64,000 nt of DNA from an uncultured Pseudomonadota bacterium (GTDB taxonomy: Bacteria; Myxococcota_A; UBA796; SXON01), in the NCBI GenBank assembly GCA_903875225.1, contig CAIQVJ010000132.1, positions 1-64,000 of the forward strand. Reading direction: 5' to 3'. This document shows positions 1 to 7,160 of this stretch, piece after piece. The number at the start of each line of letters is the position of its first letter. Position 1 is the stretch's first letter. The translations under genes and the position numbers were made by a program. The notes under the pieces are model-generated. The model was not told where the DNA came from. It saw only the letters and a program-made list of their open reading frames with translations, and ran no database searches.

Positions 1-173
1 GGCGCCCTGTCCGAACGGTTGCGTATTGAAACCGTTCTCGTGGGGCGAGCCGGCGCCCTGTCCGAACGGTTGCGTATTGAAACCGTTCTCGTGGGGCGAG
101 CCGGCGCCCTGTCCGAACGGTTGCGTATTGAAACCGTTCTCGTGGGGCGAGCCGGCGCCCTGACAGAACGGTT
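1..173. repeat. 51-bp tandem hairpin repeat, 3 full copies plus a partial
   Basis: Three near-perfect 51-bp units start at 1, 52 and 103, and a truncated fourth starts at 154 and diverges after about 20 bp. Each unit carries a perfect 8-bp inverted repeat, GAACGGTT and AACCGTTC, around a 9-nt loop (13-37, 64-88, 115-139). The fourth copy has only the left arm (166-173). The units continue off the left edge. A related array lies at 2420-2513. The repeat keeps a frame open on the plus strand because 51 is a multiple of three, but I do not regard it as coding. It lies just beyond the 3' end of the first caspase gene. Confidence 0.9.
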
Positions 174-267
174 GCTGTGGGAAGCCGATTGGCGTGCTTG
201 GGGCGGCTCCGCAAGCCGGACCGGGGACGTCCTCGGGCAGTGGGACGCCGCTGGGAATTGGCGCGGA

Positions 268-2250
268 TCAAGGGCTGGACCTGGAAAGTCGGACGCCGAC
301 GTTGTTGTTGGCGGCGCCCGGGCTGTCGTCGTAACGGAAGGAGACGGCGGCGTACTCCGCGTCGGCGCCCCAGCCTCCGCCCCGATAGACACGGTGCGAG
401 CCGGACACGGGCCCTTCAGGGTTCGTGACCGCACCCGGGTAGGTCGCATACCAATCCGAGGCCCACTCGAAGACATTTCCGCTCATGTCGCACAGGCCGT
501 AGCCGTTGCGTTGCTTTGTACATACCGCGTGCGTCGTCGAGCCGCTGTTCTCCTTTGTCCAGGCCACCGCGCCCACCTCCTCGGACCCAGCATAGGTCAG
601 CGACTGGCCCCCCCTCGCCGCCCACTCCCACTCTGCCTCCGTCGGCAAGCGGTATGTCACTCCGTCCCGCGAGGATGCCGCCTTCGCAAACGCGACGGCG
701 TCATACCAGGACACACGCCCAATCGGGCAATCCCCTGCGCACGCCGTGAAGCCAGCCGGGTTCTTCCCCATCACCGCCTGGTACTCCCCTTGCGTCACCT
801 CGTGCTCCATCAGCCAGTAGCCCTTCGTGAGGGTCACCGGGTGCGGCGTCTCGTCCGTCTCCCTCGTTGACCCCATCGTGAACGTCCCCGCCGGGATCCA
901 CTTCATCGTCCCCAACGTCGGGCTCGCAAAGTCAGACCCCGCGCCGGCCGTCGGGCTCGCCAACGCCAGCGCAGCCACCCGCGGGTTCGCCGCCGCCTTC
1001 ACTTGCGCCGCCGCGCTCGCCGACACCTTCTGCGCGGTCACCACCTCCGCGATCACCACCGTCCGCTCCTCGCTGTCCAGCCGCACCTTCGCGGAGCCAT
1101 ACGCCGCGATGAATGCGTCGGCCGCGGCCTTCGCCCCCGCCCCGCCCCCATCCACCAGCGACCTGGCAGACGTCCAGTCCGCCGTCGCCTGTGCTCTGAG
1201 CGTGGCCTCGGCAGCGTCCAACTTGGCCGTCCGTTGCCTGGCCGCTTCCGTGGCGAGGAACTGCTTCTCCGCTTCGGCCGCTGCCGCCTGTTTCGCCGCC
1301 GCAAGTTGGGATTGGAAGCCGCTCCCGACATCCACGACGGCGTCACCGGTCTTCGGCAACACGACCGGCGCAGCGACCGCCCCACCCCCGATCGCTGTCA
1401 GCACGGGTCCGGCGTCCCTGGCGCCCGTCGACAAGACGAGGTTCGTCCACCCGTCCCCATGCATCTCCGGGCGCTGGCCCGTGACCCGCGCGGCCTTGAG
1501 CCCCGCCTCCACGTAGAGCTGCGCCTCGTCGCCGAGCACCTTGCCATCGGCGGCCGCCAACTGCCCGTCCGCCCAACCGCGCAATGCCCCGATCGCGAAG
1601 TAGGTGAACGCACCATGCCCAGCGGCCTCCAGGGGGCCCGAGGTCTCGTCTGCCCCTGCCGCCAGCCACTCCACGACATCGCGGTGGGGCAGTGAATAGG
1701 GCGGCACGGCCGTGCGATCCCCAAGTCGGACCGCCTCACCCGTGTAGCAGGCGTCGATGATCGCGACGACCCGCGCGCCGTGCGCCGTGGCAGCAAGCTC
1801 GAGATCGTCGAGCACCGCGCCTCCCTGCTCCAGCGCCTCGCGGTCGGCCCCGGACGCGCTGCCGCCGAGCACCATGCGTCGACCGTCCCGCGCGGCCATG
1901 CCGTGCCCTGAGAAGTAGAGCCAGATGGTGCCGCCCGCGGCGGTCGCAGCACCCGCCCGCTTGACCGCCGCGACGATGTCGGCCGCGCTCGGGTTGTTGT
2001 CCAGTCGCTCGATGCGTTGGATCGGCACGCCGCGGGTGTAGACCGCCCAGGTGTAGAAGGCCTCGGCGTCCGCCAGCGCGTATGGCACACGCGGCAGCTT
2101 CCAGTAGTCCTCGACCCCGATCACCACGGCAGCATCGAGCGGCGCCATGCTGCTGGTCTTGACCGCCGTGTCGATCGATGGGAGCGGCTCGGCCGCGAGC
2201 GCCGACGGCGCGAGCAGGGCCAGAGCGAGCAGGAGACGCGGGGAATTCAC
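268..2250 (-). CDS. Secreted caspase-fold protein with C-terminal SUMF1/FGE-like domain (paralog 1)
   Basis: This 660-aa protein starts at a GTG followed by a hydrophobic signal sequence ending near ALAAEP, so it is probably exported. Residues about 35-290 form a peptidase C14 (caspase/metacaspase) domain with the catalytic His in YFSGHG (H116) and the Cys in DACYTG (C168). A linker of about 110 residues rich in Ala, Glu and Lys probably forms a helix. Residues 449-660 are an FGE-sulfatase/SUMF1 domain (RLPTEAEWE, YGLCDMSGNVFEWASDW, RGGGW). Both positions of the FGE catalytic cysteine pair are Ala, so formylglycine generation is unlikely and the domain may act as a binding module. The start is uncertain: the frame stays open to 2472, but the GTG at 2250 aligns with the start region of the neighbouring paralog. 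The substrate is unknown. Confidence 0.85.
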   Translation of the reverse strand: MNSPRLLLALALLAPSALAAEPLPSIDTAVKTSSMAPLDAAVVIGVEDYWKLPRVPYALADAEAFYTWAVYTRGVPIQRIERLDNNPSAADIVAAVKRAGAATAAGGTIWLYFSGHGMAARDGRRMVLGGSASGADREALEQGGAVLDDLELAATAHGARVVAIIDACYTGEAVRLGDRTAVPPYSLPHRDVVEWLAAGADETSGPLEAAGHGAFTYFAIGALRGWADGQLAAADGKVLGDEAQLYVEAGLKAARVTGQRPEMHGDGWTNLVLSTGARDAGPVLTAIGGGAVAAPVVLPKTGDAVVDVGSGFQSQLAAAKQAAAAEAEKQFLATEAARQRTAKLDAAEATLRAQATADWTSARSLVDGGGAGAKAAADAFIAAYGSAKVRLDSEERTVVIAEVVTAQKVSASAAAQVKAAANPRVAALALASPTAGAGSDFASPTLGTMKWIPAGTFTMGSTRETDETPHPVTLTKGYWLMEHEVTQGEYQAVMGKNPAGFTACAGDCPIGRVSWYDAVAFAKAASSRDGVTYRLPTEAEWEWAARGGQSLTYAGSEEVGAVAWTKENSGSTTHAVCTKQRNGYGLCDMSGNVFEWASDWYATYPGAVTNPEGPVSGSHRVYRGGGWGADAEYAAVSFRYDDSPGAANNNVGVRLSRSSP

Positions 2251-2360
2251 AGACCGGCCAGAAGAGCGTCGAGCATAACAGATTGCGCGTTGGACGTGGG
2301 TGGGTGATCGACGCTGCGGGCGCGTGACCAGGCCAGCGAGAGCGGGCGGCCTATCGTCGC

Positions 2361-2397
2361 GGGCCGCCCGGCCCGACGTCACCGTGAACCGGCCGTG
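2361..2397. repeat. Direct repeat, copy 1
   Basis: A segment of about 37 bp beginning GGGCCGCCCGG and ending CCGGCCGT recurs at 2759-2795 with three mismatches. Weaker similarity extends about 15 bp to the left. This copy lies about 110 bp upstream of the start of paralog 1. The second copy lies about 14 bp past the stop of paralog 2. The pair brackets the hairpin array, which suggests that a block of intergenic DNA was copied along with the genes. Confidence 0.7.
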
Positions 2398-2419
2398 AAT
2401 CGGGGCGGGGCGCTGACGC

Positions 2420-2513
2420 AACCGTTCTCGTGGGGCGAGCCCGCGCCCCGGCCGAACGGTTTCAAAACGCAACCGTTCTCGGAGGGCGAGCCCGCGCCCA
2501 GGCAGAACGATTG
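2420..2513. repeat. Second array of the 51-bp hairpin repeat (about 2 units)
   Basis: This is the same family as at 1-173. AACCGTTCTCG at 2420-2430 is a lone right arm. A complete hairpin follows, with GAACGGTT at 2454-2461, a 9-nt loop and AACCGTTC at 2471-2478. A decayed left arm (GAACGATT) lies at 2506-2513. Arm-to-arm period is 51 bp. The spacer between hairpins (GGGCGAGCC-GCGCCC) is conserved with the left array, but the loop sequence differs. It lies between the paralogous caspase genes. Confidence 0.85.
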
Positions 2514-2758
2514 TACTTCGCCCAGGACGTGGCGATCGATCGCACGTGCGAACCTGGCATTTGACCTGATCCAGAGCTGGGCGGCAGCCGCTCGCCCCGA
2601 CGAGAGCGTTCGGGGACGCCTGATCCGGGCCCTGGCGGGGGTCGCCAGCAGGGACCCCGACAGGACGGTTGCCCGCGCGTGAAGGTCCTACCCGACGGCT
2701 TCTGGTTCGATCTGCTCGGATCTGGACCTGCTCGCCGCACCCGCTCGGCCATCGAACC

Positions 2759-2795
2759 GGGCCGCCCGGTCCAACGTCACCGTGATCCGGCCGTA
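2759..2795. repeat. Direct repeat, copy 2
   Basis: This is the partner of the segment at 2361-2397, with three mismatches. It lies immediately beyond the stop codon of the second caspase-SUMF1 gene. Confidence 0.7.
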
Positions 2796-2808
2796 GGCCT
2801 CGCCGGGA

Positions 2809-4836
2809 TCAAGGGCTGGGTCGCGCGAGTCGGAAGCCGATGCAGTTGTCCGCGTGGTCGGGTTCGTCATAGTAGCGCCAGTCAACCGATGGCTGGACCG
2901 CGCCCGGGTACCAGTCGCCACCCCGATCGACCCGGTTTGTGCCCGATGAATCGCCGACAGGGTCCGTCACCGCCCCAGAGTACTCCCCCGACCAATCCGA
3001 CACCCACTCCCTGACGTTCCCGAGCATGTCACATAGGCCGTAGCCGTTCCGCTGCAACCCACACACCGCGTGCGTCGTCGAGCCGCTGTTCTCCCAGTTC
3101 CAGGCCACCGCGCCAAGCTCGTCCGACCCCGCGTAGAGCGCTGACTGCTCCCCCCGCGCAGCCCGCTCCCATTCCGCCTCCGTCGGCAACCGGTATGTCA
3201 CCCCGTCCCGCGAAGACGCCGCCTTCGCAAACGCCACCGCGTCATCCCAGGACACTCGCTCGACAGGGCAATTCTCGCCGCATTCCTTGAACCTGGACGG
3301 GTTCTTCCGCATCACCGCCCGATACTCCTCCTGCGTCACCTCGTGCTCCATCAACCAGTAGCCGTTCGTCAACGTCACCTGATGCTCCTTCGCATCCTCC
3401 ATGAACGGTGACCCCATGGTGAACGTCCCCGCCGGGATCCACTTCATGGTGCCCAACGTCGGGCTGGCAAAGTCGGGTGCGCCGCTCGTCGAGGGGCTCA
3501 CCGCCGCGCTCACCGGAGCCGGTGCGGCCAACGCCAGCGCCGCCACCCGGGGGTTCGCCTGTGCCTGCACCTGCGCCGCGGCGCTCGCCGACACGCTCCG
3601 CGCTGTCGCCACCTCCGCGATCTCCACGGCCCGCTCGTCGCTGTCCACCCGCACCTTCGCCGAGCCATACGCCGCGATGAACGCATCCGCCGCCGCTTTC
3701 GCCCCGGCCCCGCCCCCATCCACCAGCGACCTGGCAGACGCCCAATCCGCTGTCGCCTGCTTTCGCAGCGTGGCTTCGGCAGCGTCCAACGTGGCGGCCC
3801 GCTGCTTCGCCGCTTCTGTGGCGATGAACTGCTTCTCGGCCTCGGCCGCTGCAGCCTGCCTGGCGGCCTCGAGTTGGGCCTGGAAGTTGGTACCAGCGTC
3901 CACGATGGCGTCACCGATCCTTGGGCCCACCGCCGGCGCGATCACCGGCGCCCTGTTCACAACAATCACCGGCGCAGCCTCCTTCGCCTTCACCGACAAC
4001 ACCAGGTCCCGCGCCCCCACAATCTCGGGGGTCTGGCTCGTGATCTGCGCCGTCTTGAGCGAGCGCCCCACGTACACCCCCGCCTCGTCCATCGTCACGT
4101 TGCCGTCGCGCACGCCGTCGATCGCACCGTCCGCCCAACCCCGCAGCGCTCCGAGCGCAAAGTAGGTGAACGCTCCGTGTTGGGCATCGTCGAGCGGCCC
4201 CGAGGTCTGGCCGGCGCTCGCGGCCGTCCACACCACGTTGGCTGCCGGTCGCAGGGCGGTGTAGCCGCCGGGCACCACGGTCCGGTGGCCCGTCAGGAAC
4301 GCCTGCCCGTCCCGCCCGGTGCCGGTGTAGCAGGCGTCCACGAGGATGACGACGCGCCCGCCGCCCGCGCCTGCGAGCTGCTCGATCTCCGCGACCAGCA
4401 CACCGCTGGAGTCAAAGCTGACCGGGTCCTGGCTCACGTCGTCCCCCAGGAGCATCCGCCCGCCTCCGTCGAGCGAGGCGCCGCCGTGGCCCGCGAAGTA
4501 CACCCAGGCGATCCCGCCCGCCCCGACGCTTTGGCCGAGCGCCTTCGCGGCCGAGCGGATCTTGGTCGCGTTCGCGTTCTCCTCGATGAGCTGCACCCGA
4601 TCGGTCGGCACTCCGCGAGTCGAGATCAGGAAGTCCGAGAACGCCTCCGCGTCCCGCCGCGCGTAAGGCACGCCGGGCACCCCGGGGCGCAGGTAGGTCT
4701 CGATCCCGATCACCACCCCGCCATCGGCCGGCGCGTGCTGGCCCGTCGGGTACGGCGTATCAACGGAAGGGACTCCGGCCCCGAGTGCGATGGGCGAAGC
4801 CAGCGACACGGCGAGCAGGAGGTGTGAGTGTTTCAG
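2809..4836 (-). CDS. Secreted caspase-fold protein with C-terminal SUMF1/FGE-like domain (paralog 2)
   Basis: This 675-aa paralog of the gene at 268-2250 has the same order: signal peptide, caspase domain (FAGHG, H117; DACYTG, C169), Ala/Glu-rich linker, and FGE-like domain at residues 464-675. The linker is almost identical to that of paralog 1, which points to recent duplication or gene conversion. The last 212 residues align with paralog 1 without gaps. The first 180 of these are much more similar than the final 32. The FGE catalytic cysteine positions are both Pro. The start is poorly defined: the position matching the GTG of paralog 1 is a CTG at 4836, and a TTG at 4872 is an alternative. 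The frame is open to 5148. Confidence 0.83.
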   Translation of the reverse strand: MKHSHLLLAVSLASPIALGAGVPSVDTPYPTGQHAPADGGVVIGIETYLRPGVPGVPYARRDAEAFSDFLISTRGVPTDRVQLIEENANATKIRSAAKALGQSVGAGGIAWVYFAGHGGASLDGGGRMLLGDDVSQDPVSFDSSGVLVAEIEQLAGAGGGRVVILVDACYTGTGRDGQAFLTGHRTVVPGGYTALRPAANVVWTAASAGQTSGPLDDAQHGAFTYFALGALRGWADGAIDGVRDGNVTMDEAGVYVGRSLKTAQITSQTPEIVGARDLVLSVKAKEAAPVIVVNRAPVIAPAVGPRIGDAIVDAGTNFQAQLEAARQAAAAEAEKQFIATEAAKQRAATLDAAEATLRKQATADWASARSLVDGGGAGAKAAADAFIAAYGSAKVRVDSDERAVEIAEVATARSVSASAAAQVQAQANPRVAALALAAPAPVSAAVSPSTSGAPDFASPTLGTMKWIPAGTFTMGSPFMEDAKEHQVTLTNGYWLMEHEVTQEEYRAVMRKNPSRFKECGENCPVERVSWDDAVAFAKAASSRDGVTYRLPTEAEWERAARGEQSALYAGSDELGAVAWNWENSGSTTHAVCGLQRNGYGLCDMLGNVREWVSDWSGEYSGAVTDPVGDSSGTNRVDRGGDWYPGAVQPSVDWRYYDEPDHADNCIGFRLARPSP

Positions 4837-5201
4837 GGGGTGACCGGAGAGTGTGGGAGCGTATCCTTCCAAGCCGTCATGAAGCGGCTCGCTCGGCGCA
4901 CAGAGCGCGGTCTGCGGGCGTCCCGTCCGCGACGTAGCCCCCAGGTTGGCGGCAGGAGACCGTCGTGACGGCTGGAGAGGAGGAGGGTGGCGAGATGTCG
5001 GCCCGTACCCCCACGGATGGAACGACGCCACCTGCTGTCGCCGTCCAGGTCCGCGTGCCCGGGGGCGCGCGGATGCGGATTTTGTGGGAGACTCGACTGC
5101 CGGACCTCGATGTTCGACTCGCGACCCAGGACCGGAGTCCCCGGCCAAGCCACCGGATCACTCTTCGGGCGTGCGCTCGAGCATTCGAAAGGCGAAGGCT
5201 C
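4837..5201. other. Intergenic region, no supported gene
   Basis: This 365-bp region separates the 3' end of a minus-strand phosphoesterase gene from the start of caspase paralog 2. It presumably holds the promoter of the latter, but I see no recognisable promoter elements. A plus-strand frame from 4995 has a purine-rich stretch upstream but runs into the phosphoesterase gene and looks like a chance high-GC frame. Confidence 0.5.
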
Positions 5202-6344
5202 TCACCCCACCCCGCCCCCCTCCACCGTCTCCTCCGCCACAAACCCTGGTAAGAACCGGAACAGCAGGTGCCGTCCATCCTCGAGGTGGCCCTTCACCAG
5301 GCGTCCGTCCGAGTCGCGGCTCCCAACTCGTGATCCATCCCCCAACGTGACGTCGCAGGTCACCTCCTGCGGGACCTTCCCAACCTGGCACCAGCCATGG
5401 GTCCGCGTCCGCGTCCCTTCCAGAAACACCTTCGACCCGCGCTCCAACCCGCTGTAGGAGTTGTCCGCGACGATCAATTCGAACCGGAGATCCCGCACCA
5501 CCGCGGGGCTGTTGCCCGCTGGGGTGTGGCCCACGACGACTCGCGTGATCGCCTCGGCCAGGAGCCGCTCCCGCACCGGGGCCGACGGCAGGATCGGGTT
5601 CCCCAAAGCGTCCGCCGAACGCGCGTACACCACGCTCCCTGCATTGGCCCGCGTACCGGGCAGTGGGTTCTGGTATTCCACGAGCGATTGGTGGCCGTCC
5701 CCAAGCGGATGGTCGCGAAACCGCTCCAACCCACGCCTGTAGAATTGATTGAGCTCGTGCACCCAGCCATCGACGCTCGACGGAGTGCGCATCCCGGGAA
5801 CGAAACCGAGGTTCTTCTCGGTGACCGCGCCATGGACGAACAGCGTCTCGTCCGTCCGCCACGCGAGCTGGCCGAGTGCCAGGTATCGCCACAAGAGGCC
5901 GTCCGGCTCCAGGTCGGCGAGGAAGCTGTCCACGACGTCATCCTCCCCCGCGTCACCGCCCAGCTCCGCGACCCGGGAGGCCCACGCTTCGCCCGCGCCC
6001 ATGGTTCTAGCATACGTCCACCTCAAGACCTCCGCCCGCGTTCCGTCGGGCGCGCCGGCGCGCGGGTGCCCGGCAAGCTCACGCGGGAGCCGCAGCTTGT
6101 TGATGTCCCGGTTGCCGGCCAGGAGGATCACCCGGCTCGGATGGCGCTCCTTGACGTCGACGAGCGCGCCCAACAGCCGACGGGCGTGCGGGCCGCGGTC
6201 GATCGTGTCGCCGCCGAACACCAAGGTTGCCCCGTCCCGCAATTCGAGCCGGTCCTCGCTCAACGACACCCAGGGGTTCTGGTCGCAGAACTCCACCAGC
6301 TTGCCCCAGCGCCCCTCGATGTCCGTCACGAACGCGATCTTCAC
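5202..6344 (-). CDS. Calcineurin-like metallophosphoesterase
   Basis: This 380-aa predicted cytoplasmic protein belongs to the metallophosphoesterase superfamily, which hydrolyses phosphomono- or diesters with two metal ions. The motif blocks are in order: TDIEG near residue 8 (usual DxH replaced by DxE), GGDTIDRG near 45, GNRDIN near 78, FVHGAV near 172, and VVVGHTP near 280. The combination resembles PPP-type or bis-tetraphosphatase-like enzymes more than exonucleases, but the substrate cannot be named. It starts with GTG three bases after the stop of the gene at 6348-6902, so the two are probably co-transcribed. Confidence 0.85.
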   Translation of the reverse strand: MKIAFVTDIEGRWGKLVEFCDQNPWVSLSEDRLELRDGATLVFGGDTIDRGPHARRLLGALVDVKERHPSRVILLAGNRDINKLRLPRELAGHPRAGAPDGTRAEVLRWTYARTMGAGEAWASRVAELGGDAGEDDVVDSFLADLEPDGLLWRYLALGQLAWRTDETLFVHGAVTEKNLGFVPGMRTPSSVDGWVHELNQFYRRGLERFRDHPLGDGHQSLVEYQNPLPGTRANAGSVVYARSADALGNPILPSAPVRERLLAEAITRVVVGHTPAGNSPAVVRDLRFELIVADNSYSGLERGSKVFLEGTRTRTHGWCQVGKVPQEVTCDVTLGDGSRVGSRDSDGRLVKGHLEDGRHLLFRFLPGFVAEETVEGGGVG

Positions 6345-6347
6345 CCG

Positions 6348-6902
6348 TCAGAACCCGCTGATCCACGTGCCGAGGCCGGCAGCCAGGAGCTCGGGATCCC
6401 ACCCGCTCGACGGGACGTGCAGGAACGCGACCGGGATCGCCCGCGCCGGGGGCTGCATGCCCGAGAGCACGCCGTAGAGCCACGCGTTGCAGACGTACGC
6501 GCCCGCGTCGTCGGAGAGCGCGAGGCCCAGCGCGGTCGCCAGCGCTTCCGAATGGGCGCTCTGCAGCGTGGGCACGTCTCCCAGCAGGCCGCGCGTCTGG
6601 CCGGCGGCGTCGAGCGTGACCCCGTCGCACTGCGCCTTGCCGGTGCGTTCGACCCGCGGGGCGGTCGCGCTTCGGGCCACGCCCATGCCCAACACCCCGA
6701 TGGCGTTGATCTGGCGGGCGGCCAGGAGCGTCTCTGCGGCGACGGACTCGTACTTCACGTCGAGCACCTTCGCGCAGATCTGCACGTGGACGCCCTTGCA
6801 GCGCAGCACCCGGCCGTCGAGCGCCGTTGCCAGCGCGCCGGAGGGGTTGTCCTTCACGTCCAGGAACGCGCCGAAGCCGGTGAGGAGGAAGTTGCGGGCC
6901 AT
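6348..6902 (-). CDS. Pyroglutamyl-peptidase I-like protein (peptidase C15 family)
   Basis: This 184-aa cytoplasmic protein begins LLTGFGAF.....NPS, the N-terminal signature of pyrrolidone carboxyl peptidases, which remove N-terminal pyroglutamate. AYVCNAWLYGVL matches the family's nucleophile-Cys segment, and AFLHVPSSG matches the catalytic His segment. It is slightly shorter than typical family members (about 200-215 aa) and the catalytic Glu is not obvious, so the activity is inferred. The ATG at 6902 is chosen because similarity begins there; the frame remains open for 1.7 kb upstream as a shadow of the opposite-strand gene. The phosphoesterase follows three bases later. Confidence 0.75.
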   Translation of the reverse strand: MARNFLLTGFGAFLDVKDNPSGALATALDGRVLRCKGVHVQICAKVLDVKYESVAAETLLAARQINAIGVLGMGVARSATAPRVERTGKAQCDGVTLDAAGQTRGLLGDVPTLQSAHSEALATALGLALSDDAGAYVCNAWLYGVLSGMQPPARAIPVAFLHVPSSGWDPELLAAGLGTWISGF

Positions 6903-7160
6903 GGTCAGCTCTTCGGCCCGGCCGTTGCGCCGGCGCTGGTGGAAGCGACCGTCGGCGCGACGGGTGCCACCGCCGGTGCTGGAGCCTGCGCTTGCCGGAC
7001 CCGACGATCCACGGAACACCTCGACGGATGATGGTACCACGCCCCTCGCCGGACCGGACGGTCTCCGCCCCGTCGTCCGCCGGGCTCCTGCGAGGAAAAG
7101 TCCCCGGAACGCGCGGATGGGCTCGAATTCCTGTACACTCGGGTCGCTCCGAGGGTTTCC
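6903..7160. other. Divergent intergenic region
   Basis: This 258-bp region lies between the peptidase gene (minus) and the FG-GAP lipoprotein gene (plus), so both promoters should be here. A TACACT hexamer at 7134-7139 could be a -10 for the plus-strand gene, but no good -35 lies at the right distance. Nothing else is recognised. Confidence 0.4.

Larger units (their letters stand above)
2251..2808. other. Intergenic region between the two caspase genes
   Basis: This 558-bp stretch has no gene I can support. It contains the 5' leader of paralog 1, the second hairpin-repeat array (2420-2513) and two copies of a roughly 37-bp direct repeat (2361 and 2759). Open frames here are low-complexity translations of the repeats. 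I see no clear -35/-10 promoter for paralog 1. Confidence 0.6.

Noticed and set aside
1-173. CRISPR array
   Set aside because: The units are directly adjacent 51-bp repeats with no unique spacers, and no cas gene is present.
19-870. Plus-strand frame with 17-residue repeats
   Set aside because: The repeat is 51 bp and so stays in frame by accident; the frame then runs antisense through the SUMF1 domain. The related array at 2420 is read in a different frame, and conserved stems with changed loops point to structure, not coding.
268-4836. Active formylglycine-generating enzymes
   Set aside because: Both catalytic Cys positions are Ala or Pro in the two proteins, and no sulfatase gene is nearby.
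268-5200. Complete diversity-generating retroelement
   Set aside because: No reverse transcriptase (YxDD) frame, Avd gene or template repeat is visible in the window; only the target-like tails are present.
4965-5252. Small plus-strand protein with purine-rich upstream stretch
   Set aside because: It overlaps the 3' end of the phosphoesterase gene, has no recognisable domain and looks like ordinary high-GC open frame.
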